Notes: generated from the letters alone by a model not told the origin. A stretch of DNA of 64,000 bases from Stercorarius parasiticus (GCA_013396915.1 VWZL01006772.1:128259-192258); one strand, 5' to 3'; shown: positions 1 to 12,263, numbered from the stretch's first letter. Numbers and translations: made by a program.

Positions 1-91
1 AAAGTTACTTACAAGTGGTACAGAGTCATTTACAGACAATATTGTAAAAATATATGGCTGGCTGGAGATTTTGAAGGAAGTGAAATAAAAG

Positions 92-433
92 ATGGTAGAG
101 CTAAGCACCAGAGTAAAGAGGAATATTAGCAACAAGGAGGCATACTTCAAAATGTGGAGATCATCTACAATGGAGAAAACCAGAAAACAGTACAAATTAA
201 AGCGCATCAAAAGTAAAACCAGAGTAAGAAAGGACAAAAGTGACTTTGAGAAAGAACTTTCTAAAGGAGTAAAAGCTAACAATAAAAATCTTTCTCAAAA
301 ACATTGCAAGCAGAAAGCTGCCAGAGAGCCTTTAGGGCTGATAGATGATCACGGTCTAATAGGAGCACTTGCAGCAGATATAGTTATAGCAAAAGAGCTA
401 CTTCTCTCCGATTCATTACTGAGAAACTTATAG
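92..433 (+). pseudogene. CR1 ORF2 remnant: linker before the reverse transcriptase
   Basis: An open frame of 113 codons survives here by chance within the dead LINE. Residues 51-65 (DFEKELSKGVKANNK) and 78-90 (REPLGLIDDHGLI), then 94-104 (AADIVIAKELL), follow the order of the CR1 linker between endonuclease and RT. That linker is a basic helix, a 'GxLxDDxG' turn, and a segment that normally leads to 'LNxFFxSVFT'. The frame is lost before the RT proper begins. The Met at 92 is not a true start, because an intact CR1 ORF2 would begin more than 1 kb upstream. It makes no functional protein. Confidence 0.7.
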
Positions 434-778
434 AGGATCCTTTCTTTTCAGGGGAATGACCTGGAGGAACTGTCTCAAATTGAAAAGTCAGGAGAAATGG
501 TCTTAGAATAAATCAGTAAAACAGTAACAAATTGGCCAGAGGAGGTGACATTCGCTCAGGAGTCCTAAAGAAACTCAGCTATGAAATTCTTAAACTATTA
601 GCTAGTACAATTTACTGCTTGAATCTCTGTCAGTACCGTAGTGAGGGAAGATGGCAAACATGACACTGCTTTTCAGAGTAGGCAGATGAGCAGCTTGGGA
701 AAGTACAGATCAGGAAGTCTGACTTGTTTATCAGGCAACTTGGTAGGAACCAATTTGGGATGCTGGTAAACAGTTGTG

Positions 779-845
779 CACATATATATATACAGGCACA
801 CATATATGTATTTGTTTTATATATATATATTTATATATTTATATT
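779..845. repeat. TA/CA-rich simple sequence inside the CR1 copy
   Basis: An irregular (TA)n tract with CACA interruptions lies between two parts of the RT similarity. It either expanded in place or marks a rearrangement, and it interrupts the old ORF2 frame. Confidence 0.85.
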
Positions 846-944
846 GTTTAACCGGGAGGTCAATCTAGGTCCCTTTGGCAGAGGGAAGCAATGCAGCACT
901 GATCTGTCCAGATTATTTGAAAGAGTAAATGAGCTGCAATCCGT

Positions 945-1080
945 GTTATCTGACTTATCTATAAAAATGATTCAGAAAAGGAAGTAAATAATGAAGTTAT
1001 AAAGTTTGGTGATGGTAAAGACTGCTTGATTGCAAGATTGCAAAGAATTGCAAAAGAACTGGGTAACAAAATGACAGATA
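945..1080 (+). pseudogene. CR1 ORF2 remnant: decayed reverse transcriptase catalytic region
   Basis: This stretch aligns with the CR1 region encoding 'NDLEKG.NSEVAKFADDTKL...LGDWATKWQM'. The catalytic box F-A-D-D falls at 1,005-1,016, where the codons read F-G-D-G, so the second catalytic Asp is lost. At about 1,061-1,079 'gggtaacaaaatgacagat' matches the codons for the WATKWQM-like segment. The preceding RT motif A (the DFxKAFD part) is missing: the sequence passes directly from the EFFEGVN-like segment (about 932) to NDLEKG. Confidence 0.6.
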
Positions 1081-1434
1081 ACAGTCAAAATTAATACATG
1101 CAAATAAATCCATGCAGAGGGAAAACCATCTACCTTTATGGGCTGTTAAGTACTCACCACAACACAGGAAAGAGATTCTGGAGCTTTTGTGGATACGTCC
1201 ATTGGATGGTGGTGCTCAGTAAAGGCAAAAGAAGTAAACGGAATTTTAGGAAGTATTAGGGAAGCAAAAGAGAACAAAGAGCAACACAACATTATGCTAT
1301 GGTTCAACCCCTTAACCCCCTTTGCCTTCTGTGTTGTGCACACCGTTAGATCTCAAAAATCATGTGGCAGAGCAGAAAACGGACAGAGAAGAGCAAGAAG
1401 GATAAAATGACTTCCAGAAGAGAAGAGGGGCAAT

Positions 1435-1647
1435 GGATTGTGATTCTTCAGCTTGGAAAAGAAACAACTGATGGAAGATATGCTTGAGTCTTCTAACCAT
1501 GACTGGAATAGAAAGGTTAATATGGGCCAATTATTTGTTATTTCTCCTGACACAAGACCTAGGGGACGCCAAAGCAAACTCTCAGGCAGCAGCTGTAAAG
1601 CAAATAAAAGGAAGAATTTTTTCCCCACAGGATTTATAGTAAATTAA
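1435..1647 (+). pseudogene. CR1 ORF2 remnant: C-terminal tail after the RT
   Basis: The frame starting at 1,453 contains TRPRGRQSKLSGSSCKANKR followed by KNFF (residues 34-57). This matches the conserved CR1 ORF2 C-terminus, normally of the type 'NTRTRGHxxKLxGxxFKTNKRKYFF'. Just before it, 'ttcagcttggaaaagaaac' (1,447-1,465) matches the codons for LFSLEKR. The frame ends at 1,647, short of the usual 'VVNLWNSLPxEVV' ending. This is the best preserved protein-level signature in the window. Confidence 0.75.
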
Positions 1648-1810
1648 TTGCCATCCAATACCATGGAATGTAAAAGCCCCCAACTATAAATATGTTCAAA
1701 AACCAATTTGACAAATTAATAAGGTTCACCAAGGGTTATTAAACCTATGGATACAGACTTCAGCTCAGGAAGTCCTTGGGAGCACACTAAAGACTGCTGG
1801 GGTGTAGAAA

Positions 1811-2397
1811 TTTAGAATAAGAAATGCTAAGACTGGATGAATGGAAAATGAAGAGGTATATCTGGGTGTGGAAGCACCAGAGAGAATAGCAGAAAAAGGT
1901 ACATAAGAATGCAGGCACTGGTGTCAACCAGATAGCAGATCCTCAAGTTCCCAGCACATCTACACGCAGCTTTCCGGGACATCCAGAATGAGAAATCAGG
2001 GAAGATTTGAGAACAAGGGACAGTCTCCACCCAGATTAGGCAAAGGTTCACATCACTGAGAGATAATGGCAGGGGACTAAAGGGTTGGAGCTTTAAGACA
2101 TCAGGTAAGGCAGACAGTGGATAAATACTCAGAAAGATGAGGTAGGATGGAGAGACAGATCACAATCATGGTCTGCTCCTGAAGGGTACAACAGGACATC
2201 CAAAGCCAGCTCATAGTTGCTAACCTAAGGATAACATGAAATGTGATAAGAACTCAATATCCAGATTTACTTGTCCTCTTTTACCTCAAGGCATCCTGGC
2301 CAGGCACACGTCTTAGTGCTTGCATGCTGGCAAGAGTATTTGGACACATGCTTCTGAGTATGTGAGTATGCAGTCAGTTTTCTTTTAAAAGAAACTT
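1811..2397. other. Unassigned sequence between two CR1 remnants
   Basis: No gene or clear repeat is seen. The first 100-200 bp may still be decayed CR1 3' UTR, since no terminal ATTCTRTG-type repeats mark the end of the upstream copy. Short frames here have no recognisable content. Confidence 0.4.
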
Positions 2398-2895
2398 GCA
2401 CAATCACAGCACTGTTGAGGTGGGAAGGCATCTTGGGAAATCATCTAGTCCAGCCCCCTGCTCAAAACAGGGTCAGCTAGAGCAGGTTGCTCAGGGCTAT
2501 GGCCAGTTGGGTTCTGCAATGTCTCCAAAGATGAAGACTCCACAACCTCACTATGTGACCTGTTCCAGTGTTCCGTCACCATCACAGTAAAAGAGTGTTT
2601 TCTTACGTTTAAACCAAACTTCCTGTGTTTCAACTAGTGCCCGTTGCTTCTTGTCCTCACTGGGTACTACTGAGAAGAGTCTTGCTCCACCTTCTTTACT
2701 GCACACCCCCCCCCCCATATTTATAAGACCCCCTGAGCCTTATTCAGGCTGAACAGTCCCAGCTCACTCAGCTTATCCTATGTCAGGTGCCCCGATCATC
2801 TGTGTGGCACTAATCAACTCTCCTCTGACAAGGTTTCAGATTAAGCTTTGCTGTATCGTGCTTCCAATGGTGCAACAGCATATATCGGAGGTGAG
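2398..2895 (-). mobile_element. CR1 LINE 3' end fragment, minus strand
   Basis: Read on the plus strand this is the reverse complement of the typical avian CR1 3' end. It starts with the terminal 'aatcacag' unit at 2,401. It then has 'aaatcatctagtccagcccc' (2,439-2,458), the 'gagcaggttgctcagggc' block (2,480-2,497), 'gacctgttccagtg' near 2,557, and 'caggctgaacagtcccagct' (2,745-2,764). Similarity fades after about 2,830. The element is therefore 5'-truncated, as most CR1 copies are, and covers the end of ORF2 and the short 3' UTR. A C11 tract at 2,706-2,716 interrupts it. Divergence is substantial, so the copy is old. Confidence 0.88.
2706..2716. repeat. Poly-C run (11)
   Basis: Eleven consecutive C within the minus-strand CR1 fragment. 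It is prone to sequencing and replication slippage. Confidence 0.9.
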
Positions 2896-4424
2896 TTATC
2901 TCTGGATTTGCCTTATTCAGAACATTAGGCTTTGGCCAGATCCAGTACAGCTGGTTTTAGGTGCCTCCATCATCCTGTCTGGTTAGGTTCCTTCTCTGCT
3001 AGCATGCAGACAGTCCCTCTACCAGCCAAATGGGCATCTTAAGTACAATGGCCTCAGTGTATCAGAGCTTCCCACTTGCCTGAGGGCAAATATAGTTGAA
3101 TACAATACTAATACAATTAGAAAGAAAAGGCTTACAGACCTTTTCCTGAAATGGTTCTGAAATGTCGGTGCTGCCTCCCAAGACACAATGCTACATTCCA
3201 ACAGTGGAAGCCAGGGGAGCTCAGCTAACAAAAGCAGAAAGGTCTAGTTGTGTTATATTTATTGCAGCCCACACAAGAGCAGCAAATAAAAGACCCAGCA
3301 TAGTAATGGGGAACTATAACTGAACTTCAAGTTCCAGTGACATAGCTGGGTAAATGGTTCCCTGCTTTTATACATACCTCTCTTTATACATCCTTCATTT
3401 GGATACCAAAGTTTTCTCAAAATGGTTTACATTTTTGTAAGGAGCCATTAAGGGTAGAATACAGAATGAATTATTTGCAACATTACATCGTGAAATGAAC
3501 TTTTTTACACTTGGACAATAGGGGGTTTTAAATTCACACTGCGCTTCAAGCATGAGTTATTTACACTGGAGAAAATCTTTTCTAACTTCAGACAAAAAAG
3601 TGAGATTCATTATATATTGTGCAAAAGCTACCAACTCATATACATGACATCAAGTCATATATTACAGACATGAAGCGTTTCACATTTTACTGAATGTCAT
3701 AAGGTTTGCAGTTCCCACATTGTGTTTTAGTATTTCTGCCAAAATTGCCAACAAAGAACGTGTCTTTAACTTCTCTGACCCTATTGTGTCAAAAACATCT
3801 CTCATGCACCCCATACTGTATCTTTTAGACCTACTCAGTGTTCATTTCTGAAATTTCAGAAATGCTCAATAGGAAAACCTCAAAACATACAATACAGCTT
3901 CCTTACTCACATCTGGAATCATACATCAAAAATCATGCCTATGAACAAATGTTCTGCCATTTTTTTCTTACAAAACTAATGAAAGGACTACTAATATTTC
4001 CACCAAAGTAAGCTGGAGCTTGTAAATGGCTAAAAAAGAAGTAACTGAGCTGATAAAAATTAAATTACTTTTGCCATTTAACTCTTTGGCACATCTTAAA
4101 TCTGTACCAAGAAGAAAAGACAGAGCTCATTAATTCCAGTAGCGAAATTGTAACTTCATATTGATTAGTGTATCATTCACCGCATAAAATTATTTTCTGT
4201 TTAGATCCTGGTTTGCAGCTTCCATTACACATTTTTCTCCTTATTTATTAGGCATAATTAAAAATACATGATTGTTCCAAAGTAAGCATGTAAAAGTTCA
4301 CTAATTCTTAACCTGAATTTCAGCTCAGCAAAATCAAATATTGAACAAGTGCCTCCTTCACCAGTTAATTAGTGCTGCGTATTCCTATTCCTATTTTCTT
4401 TTACCAACCTTGTGGCTGCTTCAG
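2896..4424. other. AT-rich unique sequence, no gene seen
   Basis: No exon, promoter or recognisable repeat was found. Open frames are at most about 70 codons. Base composition is AT-rich and even. Confidence 0.5.
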
Positions 4425-4429
4425 GAAGA

Positions 4430-4501
4430 AGCACAATTCCTCAAGCAGAATTGTGCTTGATTATGACCAGAGACATAATTGAGCACAATTCTGCTTGAGG
4501 A
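4430..4501. repeat. Nested inverted repeat (three copies of an AGCACAATTC arm)
   Basis: The 20 bp at 4,438-4,457 and 4,482-4,501 are perfect reverse complements separated by 24 bp. Inside the left part, 4,430-4,439 (agcacaattc) and 4,448-4,457 are also reverse complements with an 8-bp loop. The left arm could therefore pair with either partner. The spacer word 'gattatgaccag' (4,459-4,470) recurs nearly exactly at 4,521-4,533. This looks like a local inverted duplication. It has no clear transposon ends and no target-site duplication. Confidence 0.85.
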
Positions 4502-4539
4502 AGAATTGATTCTGATTCTTCGATTATGATCCAGAAAAG

Positions 4540-7500
4540 ATACTGGATTTCCTTTAGTCGGAGTCTTCCACTGTGATGGATCCTCCAAAGGTGGCTTCTT
4601 CTCAATAGAAGTATGTATCGACACAAAGTCTCCTTTGGGAAAGTATATGCTTTCCTCTAACTCACAGGACGCTATGAAAAAGGCACAGGAATGAGGGATA
4701 TTAGTTGAAGTTTATACAGTGCATTGAAAGTGAATGCACCAATTGTTACAGTCACCACGTATTTAAGCAATGAATTTGTATACCCTAGAGATTTTTCAAA
4801 TACAGTGTTAATCATGATACTACTTGGTTTTGTTTTTGTGAAAATACCACTTGTGTAATTTTAAAAAATACAAATTTGTGTTCACATTGAGTCATCAGTG
4901 TCTTCTCTCCCATCAGAAAGGATTTGGGGAGTGGGTTATTTTTGTTTTGTTTTCCTGGAGCTTGAATTTCAAACACCTACTTCCTTGACTTACAGTTCTT
5001 ATGTTCAGGTTCAGATAGGTTCCTCAGTTGCCCATCTACTGGCAAACTATTTTTCTAAAGACCTCAGGTTGACCTGTCTTGAATTTTATTAACCTGGGCT
5101 ATAGCCAGTCATAATATTCTATAAATAATGAAGTCCCATTCCCTTTTCACAAGCCTTTAGAGCATCTGAATGACCTGCCTTAAAGACTACTCAAGCTTCA
5201 CCAAAGCTTTGGTCAACTTAAGAGAAAAAGCTGGTGAACGCCACGCCTTCACATATCTGAAAAAGAAATAATGATAGATTCAGCAAAAATCTCTTCATAA
5301 ACTATGGATTAACCAGACTGGACAAGACAGGGAGGAGCTAAAGAAAAAACCTCTCAATCTTTTCCAAGTCTAAGACAGCATCTCAATAAACTCCTCGGGC
5401 AATGAGGTGGGCTGAAACATGCTGAAAGAACTGAGGCCTCTTGGTGGAGACAGCATCAGTACTACAGCAGAACATCAATATCTTGGCATAACCCAATATC
5501 CCCAAAGCGTTGTTAGTACTAACACACAGGTTCTTCCAAAGCTAATTGAGACACAGGGAGCATCAACAGGCAGAGGAATCCCACCATGGTTAAATAAATA
5601 AAAAAAAAAGCGGATGCTGAAGCAGCATTGCTTGCAAAATTAAACATTTTGGAAAAAGTTCTCTTTTTTTCTTGAGAACAACCTTTCACCGACAAAGGAT
5701 GTGCAGAAGGGATTTGGTACAGAAGTTGGCGCTTCTGTTTGCATCTCCCTAGGCAGACATATTGAAGTGCAAGCATGTTAAGACTTAGGAAACTTTAACC
5801 AGTGACAGGTAGCAAATGGCAAGGACACTGCTTTACGCTAGCCAAAGATTGACAGTCCTGAGAGCAAAGCTCAGCAGTGCCACAAATTACTTGCCAGGGT
5901 GTGCAAAGGCTGTCAGTCAGATGAAGCCCACATAATCTGTGGGCACAAAACTCTCTTGTCCAGAACATCAGCCCACCATGTCAGACTTATTGTTTTGCCT
6001 CTGTGGTACCGTACCCTGTTGTGGAGAAAGCTCTGGTTAGAGGCAGAGATGATGTGACATGGGGTCACATCCCATCAGCAGTACCCACTGTATTCTACCC
6101 TGTTGCAAAAGGAATATGTACACAAATATTGAATTTCTGCACTGCCAGAATAATATTATACACTTCAACTTGCTATAGCTCAGAAGCAAACCCTTGTCTG
6201 GTTCTGTGCACAGTTGGTGGATATCAAGCAGTGAGGCCATTTAATCACTGACAGCGAACCAAATTCACTCAATTTTTCAAATGCAACATATTTATACAAC
6301 CTGTGTTTTAATTCCTGTTTATATAATAGCAGCAGCACTTAAGCCCATTAACAGAAAAAACTCAAACAAGGCACAAGGACAAATTTCCTACAAAGTTTTC
6401 TATTTCCTTTATGGGGTCACAGGTGCACAGTGGTACCAAGAGTGAAAGCTATTCTAGAGTCTGTTTCCATGATAAATATTTGGGCACCGAGGTTTCATAG
6501 TCTTGACTGGATCCTAGACACTACAGGGAACATCTTTTTTGCAGGTGCTCATCAAAACAGTTGAAGACAACATTTTGATAACCTATGGAAGACATCAGCT
6601 AAATGAGCTTAAATCCTTTGAGAAAGATTTTCCTTCTGCACAAAGAATTCCTTAACTGTTCATTAATGAACGAACCTCCTGTGCTGGATGGCTTAAACTA
6701 GCATACAAATTAGCTTACTCTCTTTAAGAATGTCCTTCATACCACCAAAGCTGAACCAACCGTTCCTTGGTATTTAAGCTGTCTGTGATTCTTCCATTAT
6801 TTCCGTGATTTTGGTCCAAAACCTATCACGAGCATGCAATTACAGTGAATGTACCAATACTCCAGCTTTTATAAATTGGATTATAAAATAATTATTATCA
6901 ATAAGCCTACAACGAAGACTACAGGAAGCAGACAATTCTGGATGTCCATCATACATACTATTGCATAACCTTGCAAGTTTAACACAGAAGTCAAGACTGG
7001 TTTGCCTTCCATTAGAAGGCTCTCTGGCCACGTGCTGAGGTCTGGTATTACAACAGGTTAATTAAAAAGAAAAGAAGAACAAATACAAAGACAATAATCT
7101 TTATCTCACAGACAACTCATATGGAAAACTGTGCTTCATTCGGTGCATCCTGACCCAAGGGATCTTCACTTAATCAGCTCCTGTGTATTCCCCATGCAAA
7201 TGACTATGATCATCATCAGGCAAAGAAAAGCAAAGCAAAACCCACTGTATCAGTGAGAAAACTTCTTTACAGTTCTATAGCCAGGAAGTTTCCTTCTGTA
7301 CTGGGAGCCTTACAGAAGGTACTGCCTTCAGGGAGCTAGTGATCTTGGGCAAACCGTGCCAGACATATTAGACCTCGTAACACTTATGCTGGCAGGAGCG
7401 ACCGCTGTGAGAACGTGTGGCAATGCCAGAGGACATGCTGGACCCACCTGAACACATACCGTTCCTAGGTACCTTTCCTGGGTATGTGCAGCTGGATATG

Positions 7501-8464
7501 CGCTGGTGGACAGAGAAAAACAGATAACACTCCTACCTGTTGAGACGGGCAATACGGTTTTGGTTGTTACATGTAATAAGAGGCACCACAGTATGGGAGG
7601 GAGACTGAGTTGCTCTACGCAGGGGAATTGTGCACAGCGTGCCACAGCTGTCTACCCAGGGCCCGTCCGATGCAGCACAGAAGCAGGGCTCCCAGCATCT
7701 GAAGGGATGTCAGATTTACTCGCTATTTCTATTTATCTTCCTATTAAAGCAATTTCATTACATTATTTCTAGCCATGTCTTTCTTACTGAGATCCGGAAA
7801 GAACCGTGCGCCCCCTCTGGTGCAGAGCACCCTCGTAGATGACAGGTATGGCCAGGGAAACCATTGATGCAGCTGCAACTGTGCTGTCAGAAATCACTAG
7901 GCAGCTACCAGAGCTGGAATGAGTTTGTCTTCGTAGTCCACTCTTTCGGTTAAAACACTATAGAACTCAATAATCTTCCCCCTCAGAGCACGTATGATCT
8001 AGATATATAAGGACAACAACAAGTAAACCAAGAGACTCAGCCTTTCTATCAACCATATTATAATGTCGCAACATTTCTCACAAGCTTTAAAAAAAAATTA
8101 ATTATCAGTATGTTATGTATTGTGGATGCATGTTTACCTATGATAACTACAGACTTGAAAAAAGAAAAGTGCAAGCCAAGTTTTACTCCTAACTCTGCCT
8201 CTGGCAGCCACAGTAGGTAAGACCAAGTGTCCATCCCAGTACCCACCCCCTCATACCCTTAAATATAGCTAGTAGCGATGCTTAATGGGAGAGTTTAAGA
8301 ACCGGGCAAGCACAGAGTGAAACTTTGTCCAGCGTCTTACCAAATTCTGGTGGAGTTCAGCGATGTCCCAGTCTACTGTTGTATCTTTTTGCCACAACAC
8401 AACCTAGTTTCTTGGAGAGCCTTTGCTGAGACACACCTTGGAAAATGCTTTTTCTGAAATCTGA
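4540..8464. other. Unique sequence, no gene seen
   Basis: Nearly 4 kb without a supportable exon, repeat family or promoter. Frames reach 105 codons (minus strand, 7,328-7,645) but overlap others on the opposite strand and show no domain, so they are read as chance. Confidence 0.5.
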
Positions 8465-8555
8465 GTCCAAATTGCTTAACCTCTTTACCTCAGCCACCTA
8501 GATGGAGAGATAAGATAAAAATGTCTCTCTCTGTGAAGCATCTTTGAGATATTCC
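8465..8555 (-). mobile_element. MIR/L2-like ancient SINE remnant
   Basis: On the plus strand it reads as the reverse complement of a MIR-like element. 'gcttaacctctttacctcag' (8,474-8,493) corresponds to the 'cttaacctctctgtgcctcag' block. 'gtgaagcatctttgagat' (8,533-8,550) corresponds to the 'gtgaagcgctttgagat' block found in sauropsid MIR/L2 relatives. Both blocks are in the right order and roughly the right distance. The copy is very old. Confidence 0.5.
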
Positions 8556-10480
8556 AGGCCAAGTCTCCTTATAAATGTACAGTATGAGATTATTAGTGTA
8601 ATTTTTGATAGGGCTTCTGTCTTCCATTTTATTCTGAAGTCAGTAAGCACAGTACTTCTCATGTTCCACTGTGTGGTTTGCTTTGTCGGCCGAAACCTGA
8701 TATCTGCTTCCCTATTAATATCATCGCACTGTCTGAATGTATTTTAGGAGCTTATGATACTTGGCAATGAGTGAGTTTGATTTTGTTATTGTTGGGTCAG
8801 AATGCAGTGCATTTAATTTAAACGTTAGCACAAGATGGGGTTTATCTGATCAAGAAACCATGCAAAAGTAGGAAGGGGAATATTTCCTTTAAAAAACAGG
8901 CACCCCTTGATATATTTTCAATGCCAAAGATTTTCATCTGTTTGAATGACAGCCACATACTCCCATTACACTAACTGGAAACCAATAATGAGATCAGGGA
9001 AGCTGGACAACGATGCAAAAGCAGATTTTTTTGGCAACTGTATGCAATGCATTTGAAGTTGTGAATGAAAGATTGTGACATGCCTTCAGCTCAACCCAAA
9101 AGTCCTTTCTCAGGCAAAAATCTCCTTGAAACATATTTGCCGAACAGTGTCAAGAAAACAATAAAAAATGACCGATGCGTTTTTACTGGAACATGCAGGT
9201 AGAAATTTAAGCCGTTCCTTGTCAATACTGGAATTACCAATTACTGGAGCAGGTCAGTTGGGAGTCAGTTGCTGTGCTCAGTAGCCTTCAGTGCCTCAGC
9301 CCAACAAAGCATTTCTGACTTGGTTCTCCACCACCCAAACACCATCAGCGACTGCCCCCATCCATCACATCCCACCAAGCCCCAGCCAGAGCAGATGGCG
9401 CCGACTGGGGCTACGGGCCACTTTGCTCCTGTGTAAGCGCTGCTTACGTGCTCCTGAAACTGGGGGCCCACCTCTCTTCTTCGTCTGATTAAATTTGACA
9501 TTTCTGTTCAGTAAAAGAAAGAACATACGCAGGAACTTCACCAAAAGTTTGAACCTCGTAACAATTTTATTAGTAGTGACAGCAGCATCTGGGGTTTCCA
9601 GAACATACACCCCAACATAGTCACATGTTTCTGTGAAAAGTCATCATCCTGGAATTAAAGCTTTTATGTTTTATGCCCACCTTTACATTTGCACCATGCC
9701 TGACACGGTTACCTGGGCATGGTTTGTTTATTTGAAAGAAAAATTTTAAGTATGCATTTCTTTCTTTCATTTCGTTCTTCCTTCCCCTTTGGGTAGTGGC
9801 ATATGTTGACTCTTCTTAGCTTTAACAGCAATGTTATATATACTGAGATTCTATCTGGACAAGAAATGAACAGAAATATTATACACAGCTAAATAAGAAA
9901 ACACAGATTATTGCCTGAGCCCCCGAAGGCCTACTTTGTCTGTGCAACAGTTTGTTTTACTTTTCATAAAATTTATTTTGGCTGTAGCCAGATTGATGGT
10001 GATTATATTTGAAATCCCTCCCACAAATCTGTCACACAAACACATCATTAATTTAAGATTTTTAAACTTATTTGGATAATGAACGTGTTTTCTTATTCAT
10101 TAGTAGATGCTGCTCACTGCTATACCATCAGCAAACAATAAAGTGCTCCCTCTGTTAGCAGCTTTTAGTTGCTGGGATTTGCTACTGGTCTAAATGCATT
10201 CACAGTAGTTAGAAACCTACACAGCTTTGGGGGAAAAAAACCGCCAAACTGAAAAAAACACCTCAAGTAATATCAGATGTCTTATTAGCCTAGAAAGATC
10301 AATTTATGCGACCCGAGAGATGGCAAAATTTCCAGGTTCTCCTTTTGCCAAACAAAAAAACCCAAACAACAACAACAAAAAACCCCACCCGTAATCAGAT
10401 TTTTGAAGTTTGATACAAAGTAAATCCTGAGCTTCATCTGCATTTCTGTTGATAATACCCCTAGATTTGATATCGTCCAG
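8556..10480. other. Unique sequence with AT-rich, possibly conserved blocks
   Basis: No gene was found. The blocks at about 8,565-8,830 and 9,955-10,200 have the look of vertebrate conserved non-coding sequence: balanced AT-rich text, many TAAT/ATTA words, no simple repeats. Whether they are conserved cannot be judged from one sequence. A CAA-rich patch lies at about 10,353-10,384. Confidence 0.3.
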
Positions 10481-10522
10481 AAAAAAAATAAAAAAAAAAA
10501 AAAAAAAAAGGGAAAAAAAAAA
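10481..10522. repeat. Poly-A-rich tract
   Basis: A run of A broken by one T and a GGG. No retroposed gene or SINE body is recognised upstream, so it is called a simple-sequence tract and not a retroposon tail. Confidence 0.9.
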
Positions 10523-12263
10523 GAGAGGCAAACAGAAAGAGCAATCTTGAACTGCTGCAGCGAAGGGGGCAGGAAGTGCCCACTGCAGGGTCTGTGGTCC
10601 GCACAGCTTTTATTTCATGGAGACACACAGACAGCCTATTCCCTGGTGACAGCTCTCTGCGCTTTCCAATCCTGCACAGGATTTCCTTCTGTCTGAAAGT
10701 GTAAGAGTCGCTCCAGTAAACACTCTGCATATGTGTTCCAGCTGCTGCACTCGTTCTGCCAACGCAGCCTAGTGACAAGAAAAGTATTATTTCCTACTAA
10801 AACCTTCTAATCACTAGACCATGCCATTTTCATCTGGCTGTTTCAGGCCTCAAGAGCTTGCACTGCGTTCGGTAACTTTAGTGTTATTAAGAAATTAGCT
10901 TTTGTATGCCAGCATGTTAACCTCCATCTCTGGATTCTACAGGACGAACTTGTGGGCGGGCTGGGCTGTGCTCAGAGCCCGGTTTCCAGGAAAGCTTGCA
11001 TTGATTATATAGGCTCCAGAATGTATATTTTTGAAAATATTGATACGTATGCAAATTCACATTACATATACACTATATATGTATATTCATGTTATATATA
11101 AAACGTACACGCACACTTAAAAGAAATGACCATCTGTACTATTTGCTGCAGTGCCTATTTATTTTGGCAGGGTCTCGCCTTTACAGGAAGAGGGGTTATT
11201 TTTCGTTGCGAAGCCTTGCACAGCTTTGCCATTCCTTTCCAGAACAACTGCATGGAACATGATGGAGAGAAAATTTCTCAACCTGCAGTAAAGAAAATAA
11301 GACTTAAGAACAAGCTTAAGACATATCCTATTACTAACATAACAATGACTTTTTTCAAAACTGGACTATCCTGTCCCTAGGGAAACTTTAGCCGATTTCT
11401 TTTTAACCCTTTCTTTGAAGGGAATTTTGTTGATTTTTTTTTTTAAAGTCTAATGCTTCAAATATCGTTCAAAGAATACATTTTCTGTTTAGCACTAAGA
11501 TTTTTTGCCTTTGAAGGGAAGCAGGGACAACAGCCTTGCTATGCTACATTTCCATACATTTTCTTGAAAGGCAAAACAAAACACAAGGTCCAATTCTCAT
11601 CAATTTTCATTTTCAGGTTTACATTTTTTATCCCTCTTCTTTAATGAAACAGAATCCCCACAACCCCCCATGCACCCACAACAGGGAGATTTTTGTTTTT
11701 CAGCCCACGTGTACTCAAACTGACTGACAGGAGAACCTTGATTGTCCAAATGGAAATCGGAGCATGGTAATTACACAGTCAAAGCCCGTTTCAAATAAAG
11801 GGCAAAGCTTTTTGTATACCGCACAAAATGCACAAACATCACCTAAGTTCAAACAAGGGCCAATTTGGCAAAATACTCTTCTCTATACAACACAGAGCAA
11901 TTATAATTTGAGTCATAGCAAATGTTTTCATCTCTCATATTTACATTTTGATCACTATTTTAATGTATTAATGTACATAAAAGAGGCCAAGGAAAAGATA
12001 ACATTTTCAGACCTGTAAATATGAAGAACATGCTACCAACATTTGTGTTGGCACTGGACTTCTCCACTTAGTGGCATATTAGCACAAACCTCCCCCTTTA
12101 AAAAAATTCACACAATTATGTTTTTTTGAAAAATTATATCTTTCCATAAACCATTTCATATGAAAATAAACGTGTTTCATGCCCTTCCTTTAGAACCAAT
12201 CAAAATATTTTACTAGGTCAATGAAGTAGGTCGGCAATTTGGCATTTCTCTCCATATCACTGC
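10523..12263. other. Unique sequence, no gene seen
   Basis: No exon is supported. An irregular TA/TATATG-rich patch lies at about 11,024-11,102. Frames of up to 105 codons overlap low-complexity tracts and show no domain. Confidence 0.45.

Larger units (their letters stand above)
1..1810 (+). mobile_element. Degenerate CR1-type LINE (3' half of ORF2 plus 3' UTR)
   Basis: Nucleotide and frame-by-frame similarity to the CR1 family of sauropsid non-LTR retrotransposons runs through this block in order. Seen: the linker before the reverse transcriptase (RT) at 92-433; an RT start at about 455-750, ending in a PGKLV-like segment near 733-752; a segment like GFxKGKSCLTNLLEFFEGVN at about 870-932; a segment like NDLEKGVNSEVAKFADDTK at about 955-1,020; the post-RT region at about 1,030-1,340; and the C-terminal tail at 1,435-1,640. 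A 3' UTR-like stretch ('gctcaggaagtccttggg') lies near 1,762-1,780. Many frameshifts and stops, a deletion of roughly 200 nt near 935-945, and a TA-rich insert at 779-845 show the copy is dead. The 5' end may lie outside the window, and the 3' end is uncertain to about 100 bp. Identification rests on remembered family consensus, not on a search. Confidence 0.82.

Noticed and set aside
10481..10522. Poly-A tract as the tail of a retrocopied gene
   Set aside because: No coding or SINE-like sequence precedes it, and no target duplication was seen.
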